The notes under the pieces were generated by a model that worked only from the letters and a program-made list of their open reading frames with translations, did not search any database and was not told where the DNA came from. From Sapria himalayana (taxonomy: Eukaryota > Streptophyta > Magnoliopsida > Malpighiales > Rafflesiaceae), in assembly GCA_029783825.1 (NCBI GenBank), contig JAREIK010001468.1, forward strand, positions 868,001 through 932,000: a stretch of DNA of 64,000 nucleotides. The letters are read 5' to 3'. Position 1 is the stretch's first letter. Every line of letters starts with the position of its first letter. The translations under genes were made by a program, and so were the position numbers. Positions 52,571-61,374 of the stretch are shown here, in pieces.

Positions 52571-55500
52571 AGTTTCATTGAGTTAGGTGATCCCAAGCAT
52601 TCTCGAGGTGAGGTGCATTTACTGAGCCTGATAGAGCTTGGGCTTTAGGCGGCCATGAGACATACCTTTAATAACTATGATCTATGTTGGTGTATCTCAT
52701 ATTATACTCCAGATGTACGAAGAATGTTGGTAGACAAATTTTGTATAGATTCTCGAATGATGTGAGTTGCATGATTTTCTATTGTAATGCTTTGATAAGT
52801 ATTGCCACCGTGTCCTATCTATGCTCCTACAATGTGATCAATAAGGTAGAAGAATTACCATAATGCCCAATCTTTTTATTCTTCTATATAGAGGTGTCAA
52901 CCGGGCCGGCCCGGCCCGTCACGAGGCACGGCACGGAAAAATTCTGTGCCTAGGTTAGGCACGTGCCATGCCGTGCCGTGCCTGGGTCAGGCACGTGCCA
53001 TGCCGTGCCGTGCCTGACCCGGCACGGTTCGGCCCGCGGCACGGCACACCGGCACGGGTTTGTCCCATGCCGGGTGTCCCGTGAGCCTGACCCCACGATG
53101 GCCCCTCCCGCAAAAAAGACCGTGGGTCGTGTCTGATTCGACCCGACCCGCGGTCCTCCGTATTCTGAACCGTACGGACATGCAAGCCCGAGCGCACGGC
53201 CCGAGCCGGGCCCGGCTATTTTAAACCGTGCAGGCGGCATGCTCGTGCTCAAAAAATTCGGGCCGGCCCAGCCCGTTTGACACCTCTACTTCTATAATGT
53301 GAACAATGATGAACTCTCTACCCCTCAACTCTCCCACTACCATGAATGATGCCCACGTGCTTGTACTCGGACATTGTAAGCATGTTCCATGCTTACAATG
53401 TCTACTTGTGCACTATACACTTCATAAATCAAAAATATAATACCGATAATACCCAAAACATGTTATAAGAGATATGTTACAATTTTATGTTTTTTTTTTA
53501 ATTTTTTTATTACTTTTTTTTTGTCAACTTATTTTTTTAATGGATGAACCCAACATCTTGGCTGCCCCAATTCAAGTTGGGAGTTGACCATAGGGATTCT
53601 TTTGTATGATGTTTTCATAAAGAAGTTATCTTGCTTTATTTTTTTGGGATGTTTTCATAAAGGTTAGAGAAGTGCGCACATGTAACAGCATAGATGCACA
53701 TGCGTTGGGTGTACAGAAGCCGTGTTCACTTGGCATGTGCGTGCAAATAACTGAGCTGGCAACTCGGGCAGTCTGGGCCGGGCCGGGCCTATTCAGGGCC
53801 AATGGAATAACTGATCTGACAGGGCTGGGCTTAATTTAAACCGGGCTGCTATTTTGCTAGCCCAGCCCGGCCCTATATCGGGCTAGTGGGCCAATGAGCC
53901 AGCCTAGTCTAATGTGAAAAAAAATGTCTATCTGCTATATAATCTTAATATAGATGAAAGTAGCCAATATATAAGCTACCATAATCCAAGTTAGGTCTGA
54001 TTTGTAACTACCCTATTTACATGATATTCTGAAAAAGAAATGTTTTTATTTTATTTTTTCTTTACTGGATATATGTCGAGCTAATAACTTTTTTTCTTAC
54101 ACTTGTGCGAGCTCAGTCCTCGTTTGCTATGCACAATGATGAGTTCTTCTTCGTAACACGTATGTGCTGTTTCTCTTGCAGCCCGGCAATGGTGATGGGA
54201 TCATCAGCCTAGCAGCGGAAGAAAGAAGGAAAGACTACAAAAAGCTTAATGACGTAACTTTTCACTCTCTCTCTCTCACTCTCTCTCTCTCTCCTACCAA
54301 TAATTAAATTGAAATTAATGCTGTCGGATGCCAAAAGTTTATGTTTGCCACTTGCTAATGGACTTTTATGGTTTTGATTTTTCTTTTTTTTGTGATCTTG
54401 ATTATTTACCAATCTTAAGCGCTTGCAAGCGCTGCTATCAAAATCATATGATTTACAATTTGATTTGTGATTCTGGGGGTAAACGATCCGACCTGTTAAA
54501 AGAATCTAAAATATGCACGAATTGTGGACTGAATCACGAATCGATTCACATTATATTGCCTAACGTGCACATTCTATTGCTGGTAATACTAATATGCTAG
54601 ATCTCATAAGAATTTCAAAATTAAATATGTCTGCACAAGAATTATATTGGCACGACTGATAACATGAGAAATTCTTGTGTTATATGTCATAGTTTTAAAA
54701 AGTGTAAAGCACACCAAGGCGTAAAGGTTTCTTGGAGCCTTGAGGCGCAAGACACACCTAAGACATGAGCTTTTGTGAAGTGAAATGTGACTTTAGATAC
54801 ACATAAATTTTTATTAAATATAATTTTATTGATAAAAAAAATAAAATTTTCTAATATTTAAATAAATTTTGATGAAAAAAATAAATGAAATTATATAAAT
54901 TTCAATATATAATTATAAATTTTGAGAATAAATATATTTTTTTAAAAAAACTATAGTATATAAGGCGCGTCTCTTCAGTAAGTCGCATGCCTTGGAAGGC
55001 GAGGCGCTATAGCTAGGGAGTGGTTGTGCCTTGAGCCTAGGCGCGCCTTAAGTGTGCCTTTCACTATTATGCTATATGTATGTGTTAGAGGTCATGTCTT
55101 AGTATTATGACAAGTGTCTTCGTATAGGCACAATAGGTCTCAGATTTGAGATTCATCAGACACTGCCTTTTTGAAAGGTCATGACCTGGCATGTTGTTTG
55201 TTGTTGTTGTTGTCACTTTTTCATGCTTGTTTAACGTGGTGCCTTTGATTTCATACGAATGCAGAAGCATGAGGAGATTTTGTTGAAGGCAAGACAAACT
55301 CATGAGGTTCGCATGCCATCGCGTGTTTTTTTGAATTCATATGATCTACTTGCATGTGGGGTTGTGTTCTTGGTCTCATCGTGGGACCACACACGAGAGG
55401 GTATTTTGGGTAAAGAATAGAAAATTTGAGCGCTGGCGGGGATGTTCTTGTTAGACACTCAACCAGAGCATTTTTCTTAGCTGTGAAACCCTAATTTTTT

Positions 55501-57174
55501 TTTTCATGGCCTCCATCTTTTAGGCACTGACAAAGAATGCTCGATTTGAACAAATATGGAGCAAGCGCAATGAGAATGGAGGGGAGTCAAGGGGCAAGTC
55601 TTTATATGAGATGTGCCATTTTTATGATGTTCTTCGTGTCGATGCCGAGGCGATGCCAAAGAAGGCGCAAGGGTAAGTTTTCTTGGCATTTATTGTAGGT
55701 GTTGAAGAACACTAGCACCAAATATTAGTAATGAAAAAAAATAAAAAATTGTTCAAGTGGAGAGCCCAATAAATACTATGTTACTCGGATCGGGGCAACC
55801 CACATGTTGGGTTCTCCCATCCATAAAGTTTAAAGATAGAAAAAATAAAATAAAATAAAATAAATCATAATACCACCAACACTCTTAAGTTAGTCCATAA
55901 ATAAATATGAAAAATATCAAGATCTCGATGGGTGACCTGAATTGGTAATGGCGGCACGGTGGCGAGGTGCAGAAAGTCTAGAGGTGTCAAACAGGACGTG
56001 TCGGGCCAGACACGGCACTGTTACTGTACCGTGCCGTGCCTGTCCCGGCACGGTCCTGTGAACGTCTGCCCTGCACAGGCCCGCGACACGAATTCACCTG
56101 GGTCAGCCCTGCTGTTTTCTTGTCGTGATGTTCTTCACTATCAGGAGTCGACGAGTTTCACCCCGTCAGGCTCAGTTTCTGCTGTTGGGGAGGTTTCTCG
56201 GCTAGTGTTGAGATACCATGCCGTGCCAAGCACGGCACGAGGCCCGGTTGGTGCCGTGGACAGGCATGGCATGGGCACGGGCACAGGAAATTCCTGTGCC
56301 GGGCTGGCCCAGGTATGGCCAAATCATCCCGTGCCTCGTGCCGTCCGGGCCAGCCCGGTTGACACCTTAAGTAGAAATCATAATTTAATAAAAAAAAATG
56401 ATCGACCCAAACTAGCTCGAACCAGGGCGAATTTTGGGCTGTGAGTCGTGCCGGGCCTGCCCTCCAAGGAACTGTGCCGTGCCCGACACTTCATGCCAGC
56501 CTGGTTGGGCCTGAAAAAATAGGCTGGTCTGGTCTGGTCTGGCTTGGCCTATTTGACACCTCTAAGTGTAGTGCTGTGCTAGATATCGGAGGGGTCAGTG
56601 GAACACGTACCAATTGATAACACAAGAAATATGAATTTGTATGATTTTCATCAATTTAATATGTTAATTCTTTCAATTTTATATATTATTAAAATAAAAA
56701 TAAAAAATATTTTTTTTATGTAGAAACTTCACCACCACTTTTATTTCATTTTATGCGAATAAAATGTAAAAATCTTTATTTTTTTAAAAAAAAATTAAAA
56801 TGATATAAAATTGCCTGCTGGATCTCTGGTCGGATCGGGTCTGTGTTGGTTCGTGCACCATCATCCGGCCCAACTGGCTGGACCAGGCCTGTCCGGTGAC
56901 CGGTCGACTGCTAGATCTGGTGGCTAGTGTTATTTATTCAAATCTGTGCAGATTTGTGTCCATGGAGGATCAAAGGATCCTGCATGGCTACTTGCCGCTC
57001 ATAAGGGAGCAAATTCCAAATGCTGCCGCACAGTTAGAGGGTGAAATTCAATCATGCGTCACCCAAGGTTCTTCTTCTTCCCCTAGCTTTGTTGAGTTGA
57101 CAAACTGTTTTATTGATTAATTAACTGCTGGAACAACCCCCCCCCCCCCCCCCCCCCTCTTTCTCTCTTCTCTC

Positions 57175-57206
<32 letters not shown>

Positions 57207-59651
57207 CTCTCTCTCTCTCTCTCTCCACACACACTCTCTCTCCACCCTCTCTCTCCTCACCCTATTTCTCTCTCTCTCTCTCTCCCCCCTCCTCTCTCTC
57301 TCTCTCTTCTCTCCACACACACACACACACACACACTCTCTCTCTCTCTACTCGCTTTCATCTCTGTCTCTCTCCTCTCCCTCTCCTCTCTCTCTCTCTC
57401 TCCCCTCTCTCTCTCTCTAGAAACAGGAGACTATGTGTACGACTATTACGCGGAGAAGAGCGACAAAAAAGTGGGCCATGATTATGCTTTTATTTCACTA
57501 CCTCAGTGAGTACCATAGTTGCTGCAATTTTGGTGTCATGCTTACACTTTTTAAGTGCGTTTTCATTAAACTCTGTGCATAATTGTTCAGCATACACGTG
57601 GAAAACGAAGAGTTCGATGATGGCTTCGATGATGCTTCGGAACATGACACAGACGATTCAAATGGTATACTCTCTATGTTCTGTCTCGTGGCTTCCTTCT
57701 CTTCGCGAGCCAAAGGCTTGCTCGCAAAGGGTCGCCCATTGTTGCTCCTCTGTGAAGTCCAAGCTTGTCGCTCTTTTTGCCTTGGACTTTCGCCTAATTC
57801 TAGAGGGAGGGAGGTCGTACCTAGTGCACGATGCTCCTGTTCTGGTAGGAGGCGTGAGAGAGATTAATATTTCGATAGTCTTCTTCCTGAGGGCCAGGGT
57901 TACTACTTCTCATGAGTCTTGAACCTGAGACCTACCAGCAAAAGTATGGCCCTCAGCGCCGCACTAAGCCATGATCTTCAACATATGCATCTAACTGTGT
58001 GATGTTGATATCTTAATAGTTTCATTACTGAAAATCATAGAGACCACATGTAGACCGTAGTGAGTTTTTAACTTGAGACATGATCTCCTACTCTGCACGT
58101 AGGCTTGACCTATTGCGCTACACTAAGACATGATCTTCAACATATGCATGTAATTGTGAGATGGTAATATCTCGACAATTTTATTTTGAAAATCAGAGAG
58201 GCCATATTTGATGTGTTTCGGACCTGAGTTGTCATTGTACCAAGTCATGACCTTTAACATTGTATTACAACATGATCTTCAACATATACATGCAATTGAG
58301 AGGCTAATATCTTGATAGTTTTTTTTTTTTTTTTTTTTTGAAAATTAAAATTATTATATCTGATGAGCCTCATACCCAGCACCACACACACACATATATG
58401 TGTATGTGTGTGTGTATATATATGTATATGTATACATATACATATACATATACATAAGATATTTATGTATACACATATATATGTATATGTATATCTTCAA
58501 CAAAGATATTTATCATTGTACCAAGGCATGACTTTCAACACTACACACACACACACACATATATGTATATGTATATGTATATATGTATATAGCTAATAAG
58601 TTAATATATTTACATTCCAATTTCATAAAATCATGTCTGATGAGTTCTTAACTTGCGACATATCAATAAAAATGCTTACTATTGCACCAAAACTTGATAT
58701 TCATTATATATATATATATTCTTTTGTGTGTGTGTGTGTGTGTGTATAACTGATTGAAATTAATATTTTTGATAATCTTATTTTTGAAAATTAAAGAGAA
58801 TTTGTAACAAAATTTTAATAAATTTATCAATAAAAACACTTATTATTACATCAAGATATGATCTTTAGCATAAGTATGTACCTGATATATGTTGAAATTT
58901 TGATAGTTTTATTCTTAAAAATTAGAGTGTTTGGTGAGTTTTAAACTAACTTTAAGTCCTCATACAATTTTAAGTGTTAATTTTTGTGTAATCGCACGGT
59001 TTATCACACTTATGATGTCAAAAAAATAAAATTAAATAACACAATTTTACATATAAAATAGTAGCGAATCGATAGGATGTGATATCGTATAACACCACCA
59101 CCATAGATTTCAATTTTTGATTGAACATGTGCTCCGTGTAAAGTTTGTTATTTTTTTAATTATTATGCGGAAAAAATTATTTTGGTTAAATAATCATATT
59201 TGTATTGGGTATATTTTTTGTAATTTGGTCCGGCAAGATATTGAAAATTTTTATAATATTAATTAGGAAATTGAATTAGTATTTATATCTAAGACTAAAT
59301 TACTTATTTACAAATGCCGTTGATTTGTTTTGGGTGGCAGCTGAATGGCATCCACGGAATGATTATCCCGATGAAATGTTCGAGGAATTGGAAAGCGAGG
59401 CTGCTTCTAATGATGATTTTTCAGAAGAAGGAGAGGAAGAACAAGATGATGATGATGATGATGATGATGATGCTTATGCTTGTGATGATGATGATGATGC
59501 TTATGCTTGTGATGAAGACGACCATGATAAAGGTTTGAAGTCAGAAGATTTTTTGTCGTGTGATGATGAAGCAAATCATTTTTATGGTGACGACCATGGT
59601 TTGTTTTATGATTATAGTTTTGTTGATGATGATGCTGATGATTATGATTGA
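32894..59651 (+). CDS. RDM4: IWR1-family RNA polymerase-associated factor, RDM4/DMS4 type, ten exons over 26.8 kb
   Basis: The family (yeast Iwr1, plant RDM4/DMS4) binds RNA polymerase II, and in plants also Pol IV and V, acting in polymerase assembly or nuclear import and in RNA-directed DNA methylation. Exons: 32894-33008, 35785-35868, 48614-48702, 54182-54253, 55265-55306, 55524-55672, 56952-57067, 57421-57505, 57591-57664, 59341-59651. All introns are GT-AG, phases agree, and the joined frame has no stop before TGA (1137 nt, 378 residues). Seen: PVIVRVKRKSSQAPLDAF then WLEINERPRKRQLIDFSKLS across exons 1-2, KKVLVQHVES, SLYEMCHFYDVLRVD, and the Iwr1 domain GDYVYDYYAEKS (about 225-236) to AEWHPRNDYPDE (about 276-287). 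The tail is acidic with Asp runs of 9 and 5, each followed by AYAC. ATG 32894 is the only start before the conserved VRVKRK block. The symbol rests on family likeness. Confidence 0.93.
33009..35784 (+). other. IWR1-family intron 1
   Basis: 2776 bp. It holds one complete GC-rich hAT-like element (33840-34212), a patch of ACCCTAAGTTTA/TAAACTTAGGG inverted and direct repeats near 34850-35060, a CGTATCC-rich patch (35085-35160), and a short GC-rich scrap at 35495-35600. No coding region seen. Confidence 0.75.
33840..34212. mobile_element. Non-autonomous hAT element in intron 1
   Basis: Termini TAGAGGTGTCAACCGGGC and CTGGTTGACACCTCTA, flanked by a perfect 8-bp direct repeat AGTTGTCT (33832-33839 and 34213-34220). 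The 373-bp GC-rich interior has no transposase. The 8-bp duplication is diagnostic of hAT transposition. Confidence 0.93.
36640..37450. repeat. Decayed dispersed repeat, copy in intron 2
   Basis: Diverged match to 51290-52090 in intron 3, same orientation. Shared anchors include TTCAAGGTTTTT, TATAGTAATAAT, GGGAGAAT and TTGTGA(T/C)AAGATGATATTT in the same order. The purine-rich GTAGGGGAGAATTAATG near 37187 looks like a retrotransposon polypurine tract, but I cannot assign a class. Confidence 0.6.
37541..37665. repeat. Solo TIR related to the Pack-type element
   Basis: TTAGTGGGTCTAGAAATAAC onward aligns over about 120 bp with the TIR at 5275 (shared TCTAGAAA, CGTGG, AATG, CAGTCATTG and GAATG blocks). 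No inverted partner was found downstream. Confidence 0.65.
37795..38130. repeat. GAGCTC-rich degenerate minisatellite
   Basis: About 335 bp in which GAGCTCC, GTCGAGCT, CGTGGAGCTC and CAGCGAGCT recur irregularly. It is far more GC-rich than its surroundings and lies just after a C run (37691-37702) and the solo TIR. Both strands show stop-free frames because the repeat lacks TA-rich words; I do not call them genes. Confidence 0.7.
41640..42225. mobile_element. Diverged GC-rich hAT-like remnant
   Basis: GC-rich with a terminus-like CCCATTTGACACCTATA at about 41907-41923 and a second, weaker end near 42205. The opposite ends are not clear. Frames inside are composition artefacts. Confidence 0.5.
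42776..42802. repeat. Subterminal palindrome, left side of the hAT element
   Basis: Perfect 13-bp arms ACCGTGCCGTGCC and GGCACGGCACGGT around a single central base. Confidence 0.9.
43425..45300 (-). pseudogene. hAT transposase, N-terminally truncated, one in-frame stop
   Basis: From about 45290 the minus strand reads the end of a BED-like finger (GTSRVHAEICSKKHGPLNP), then QTQLGTTFFE, LGRDGMVRLITLMGLP, SGVVSVTSDIWTCHDDSSYA, FSVTFDNAANN, FHVRCMCHVINLIVQEGMKV. After a single TAA at 44475-44477 it continues in the same frame with VRHRWNYTYLILESCVGYEH, RADPTLSHMVVEMETKYLKY, CLAACMDPRAKVEGV, and the hATC dimerisation domain (PVLSRMARDLLTHPVSSVAS, SAFSVAVNVISDRRSRLRPV) to an acidic end. The first half of the BED finger, with its Cys pair, has been replaced by GC-rich DNA with a 17-G run. 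Apart from that loss and the one nonsense codon, the reading frame is intact over about 580 codons. The longer frame starting at 45680 is an artefact of reading through from the older hAT. Confidence 0.9.
45315..45413. repeat. Three adjacent perfect hairpins, right side of the hAT element
   Basis: First: CGTGACCCAACC (45315-45326) and GGTTGGGTCACG (45342-45353) around a G-run loop. Second: CGTGAGT (45357-45363) and ACTCACG (45368-45374) with a 4-base loop. Third: GGCACGCGTGGCAC (45379-45392) and GTGCCACGCGTGCC (45400-45413) with a 7-base loop. All arms are perfect. Confidence 0.92.
46385..47790 (-). pseudogene. Older hAT transposase relic (copy B)
   Basis: The minus strand repeats sequence already present in copy A (46385-46750 parallels 45698-46110) and then extends into regions equivalent to the younger transposase. 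MISNYVNNKNNKLIIEDLDY and FMKFLKIFYNTMTMCLPVYT (46977-46783) parallel VISDYVNSKSGELIIDDTDW and FMKFLKIFYDTTNMCSSVYT. Further right, 47100-47770 aligns with the catalytic and N-terminal parts, to the stretch just before the BED finger. Heavily mutated. Confidence 0.8.
49283..49500 (-). mobile_element. tRNA-derived SINE-like unit
   Basis: On the minus strand it begins near 49500 with a Pol III A-box-like TAGCTCACCCG and, about 35 bases on, a B-box-like ATTCGAATTTC. It ends in TA and CA microsatellite (49283-49350), as many plant SINEs end in simple repeats. No target duplication was found. Inference from motifs only. Confidence 0.5.
49840..49964. mobile_element. hAT-like terminal fragment
   Basis: GC-richer stretch ending CTTATTTGACACCTCTA at 49948-49964, the family terminus. 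The other end is missing. Confidence 0.6.
51290..52090. repeat. Decayed dispersed repeat, copy in intron 3
   Basis: Same-orientation partner of 36640-37450; see that entry for shared anchors. Confidence 0.6.
52515..52570. repeat. TA-GT-TA compound microsatellite
   Basis: TATATA, then GTGTGTGT, then TATATA in 55 bp. A similar compound run is at 49290-49347. Confidence 0.9.
52889..53288. mobile_element. Non-autonomous hAT element in intron 3
   Basis: Termini TAGAGGTGTCAACCGGGCC and CCCGTTTGACACCTCTA, flanked by a perfect 8-bp repeat CTTCTATA (52881-52888 and 53289-53296). The 400-bp interior closely follows the element at 33840, including TTTGTCCC, GACCGTGGGTCG and GTACGGACATGCAAGCC. A tandem duplication with GTGCCATGCCGTGCCGTGCC is near its left end. 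No transposase. Confidence 0.93.
53371..53401. repeat. Perfect 14-bp hairpin
   Basis: ACATTGTAAGCATG and CATGCTTACAATGT around the loop TTC. It is not inside a recognised element; stem and loop sizes would suit a small RNA hairpin or a terminator-like structure, but plants do not use the latter. Confidence 0.8.
54690..55070. mobile_element. MITE-like element in intron 4
   Basis: Inverted ends: AGTGTAAAGCACACCAAGGCG on the left and, on the opposite strand of the right end, AGTGAAAGGCACACTTAAGG. The interior has GAGCCTTGAGGCGCAAG and GGCGCGCCTT words. This GGCGC-rich family is common in plant genomes. Related scraps are at 40480-40515 and 52590-52680. Confidence 0.6.
55977..56564. mobile_element. 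GC-rich hAT-like element, composite, in intron 6
   Basis: Left end TAGAGGTGTCAAACAGG at 55979. Right-type ends GCCCGGTTGACACC near 56354-56368 and CCTATTTGACACCTCTA at 56548-56564, so two elements overlap or are nested. Long complementary GGCACGG/CCGTGCC stretches could fold. No clean 8-bp duplication. Confidence 0.7.
57068..57420 (+). repeat. Intron 7: poly-C and CT/CA microsatellite reaching the splice acceptor
   Basis: After about 65 ordinary bases come a run of 21 C (57137-57157), then nearly pure CT and CA repeats, up to the acceptor TCTCTCTAG at 57412-57420 next to exon 8. The microsatellite itself serves as the polypyrimidine tract. Confidence 0.9.
57850..58960 (-). repeat. Degenerate tandem array with SINE-like monomers, intron 9
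   Basis: A unit of about 130-170 bp recurs. Each has ATGATCTTCAACATATGCAT, a part like TTAATATCTTGATAGTTTTA, AAAATCAGAGAG, a part like GAGTTTTTAACTTGAGACAT, and a part like ATTGCACCAAGACATG. Starts are recognisable near 57971, 58129 and 58267, with worse copies to 58960. On the minus strand the first unit shows an A-box-like TGGCTTAGTGCGG and a B-box GGTTCAAGAC (about 57965-57880). Microsatellites (T, CA, TA/CATATA, GT) are interspersed. Confidence 0.65.
59445..59510 (+). repeat. Coding GAT-repeat minisatellite in exon 10
   Basis: Nine GAT codons, then GCT TAT GCT TGT, then five GAT codons and GCT TAT GCT TGT again. It encodes two Asp runs each followed by AYAC inside the acidic tail of the IWR1-family protein. 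Confidence 0.95.
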
Positions 59652-59679
59652 TTTTCCAAGCCTTTTAATTCCTCTTTGT

Positions 59680-60020
59680 ACTATTTTTTTTGATTTTTTT
59701 TGATTTTTTTGATTTTTTTTTTTTGATTTTTTTTTTTTTTGATTTTTTTTGATTTTTTAATTTTTTTAATTTTTTTTTAATTTTTTTTGATTTTTTTTTG
59801 ATTTTTTTTGATTTTTTTTGATTTTTTTTTGATTTTTTTTTTGATTTTTTTATTTTTTTTTTTGATTTTTTTGATTTTTTTGATTTTTTTCGTTTTTCTG
59901 ATTTTTCTGATTTTTTTGATTTTTCTGATTTTTATGATTTTTCTGAATTTTCTGATTTTTCTGAGTTTTCTGATTTTTCTGAGTTTTCTGATTTTTCTGT
60001 TTTTTTTGATTTTATTTATT
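59680..60020. repeat. GATTTTTT minisatellite after the IWR1-family stop codon
   Basis: About 340 bp of TTTTTTGA units of 7-12 bases, changing towards TTTTTCTGA at the right. It starts about 30 bp after the stop, so it probably lies in the 3' UTR or at the end of transcription. The open frames across it are artefacts. Confidence 0.9.
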
Positions 60021-60029
60021 TTGTTTTTT

Positions 60030-60500
60030 TTTTGTTTATTTTTTTATATAATTTTGCATGCTTTTATTTCATAGTCTATGGTGGATCAAGTGGGATTCGG
60101 ATTATATATGCAAGGGGAGAGGGATAATATTGTCAACCTTGGGGCGTGGGGCAAAAAAAAAAAGGGTTGTGATTTTTTTTAAAAATAAAATAAAAAAAGA
60201 GGGGTAAATATAAGAACTTAAATGTTAGAATTAATAATTTATTTTATTGGCGTACCTTTAAGGTGAATAAATTTCTGTATGTAATTTATTGTTTTGTTGG
60301 GATAATTATGTTATAGGTTGTTGGTATGTAAATGTATGCTATATAATTGGTGGCAGGGGAATAAATTATTTATAATTAGATAAAAGAGTAATAATATTTT
60401 ATTTTATTCAAAATTATTTTCAAGGATATGCTTTTTGCAAATGTCCAAAACACCCCTTTGCAAAATTATTTTATTCAAAATTATTTAATTAAAAAATAAT
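60030..60500. other. 3' flank of the IWR1-family gene
   Basis: No gene seen. Candidate polyadenylation-type AATAAA motifs occur at about 60266 and 60359. A short A run and CCTTGGGGCGTGGGGCA lie near 60140-60160. Confidence 0.5.
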
Positions 60501-60504
60501 ATTT

Positions 60505-61370
60505 TTTTTTTCTTGCTGTCTCACTCTCTGCCACACTCGATCCCTGTTTATCTCTGCCTCTCGTTTTTTTCTATACCTCTTTATCCCTTCCTTCCCTGCT
60601 CTCCCCTCTCTCTCCCTCTCACACAAACAAACACACACGCACGCGCGCGCCCACCCACACACACACACACACACACTTCTTTCTCTCTCTCTCTCTCACT
60701 CTCACTCTCTCTTGCTCTCTCTCACTCTCTTTTGATTGCTCTCTCTCACTCTCTTTTGCTTGCTCTCTCTCACTCTCTCTTGCTTGCTCTCTCTCACTCT
60801 CTCTTGCTTGCTCTCACACACACACACACACACACACTCTCTCTCTCTCTCTCTCTCTCTTGATCTCTCTCTCCCTCACTCTGGTTCATCGTTATCTCTC
60901 TTTCATCCCTCCCCCCTCTCTCTTGATCTCTTGATTTCTCTCTCTCTCTCTCTTCTCTCCATCTCTCTCTCTCGCTCTCTCCCTCTCTCCCTCTCTCTAG
61001 TTCATATTTGTCTCTCTCCATCCCCCCCCTCTCTGGTTCATCTCTCTTTCTCTCTCCCTCTCTCTGGTTCGTCTTTGTTTCCCTCTTCATCCCCCCTCTC
61101 TCTGGATCTATTTTTCTCTCTCCCCCTCTTCCTCTCTCTGGTTCATCTTTCCCTCTCCCCCCCCTCTCTCTCTCCCTCTCTTAGTTCAACTCTCTCTCTC
61201 TCTCTCTGCCTCTCTTCTTCCCTCCTCTTTCTCTGATTTCCCAACCCCTCCCACACACACTCTCTCTGGTTCATCTCTGTCTCTCTCTTCATCTCTCCTC
61301 TCTCTCTCTCTTCATCTCTCTCTCTCTCTCTCTCTTCATCTCTCTCTCTCTATTTCTCTCTCCAATGCCT
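60505..61370. repeat. CT-rich polypyrimidine tract with nested minisatellites
   Basis: About 870 bp almost without purines on the plus strand. It includes CA runs (60655-60676, 60813-60836), a minisatellite of about 26 bp with TTGCTTGCTCTCTCTCACTC units (60712-60812), and longer imperfect units with CTCTGGTTCATC (60880-61270). The long frames on both strands are artefacts. Confidence 0.92.
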
Positions 61371-61374
61371 TAAT

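Larger units (their letters stand above)
48703..54181 (+). other. IWR1-family intron 3 (5.5 kb)
   Basis: It holds a SINE-like unit (49283-49500), a hAT-like end (49840-49964), AT-rich DNA with no recognised gene (49970-51260), a decayed repeat (51290-52090), microsatellites at 52515-52570, a scrap of a second MITE family (52590-52680), a complete GC-rich hAT element (52889-53288), a perfect hairpin (53371-53401), and a GGGCCGGGCC-rich remnant (53755-53915). Confidence 0.75.

Noticed and set aside
60513..61236. Frames of 98-166 residues rich in SLSLS or ERERE
   Set aside because: Translations of the CT-rich tract.
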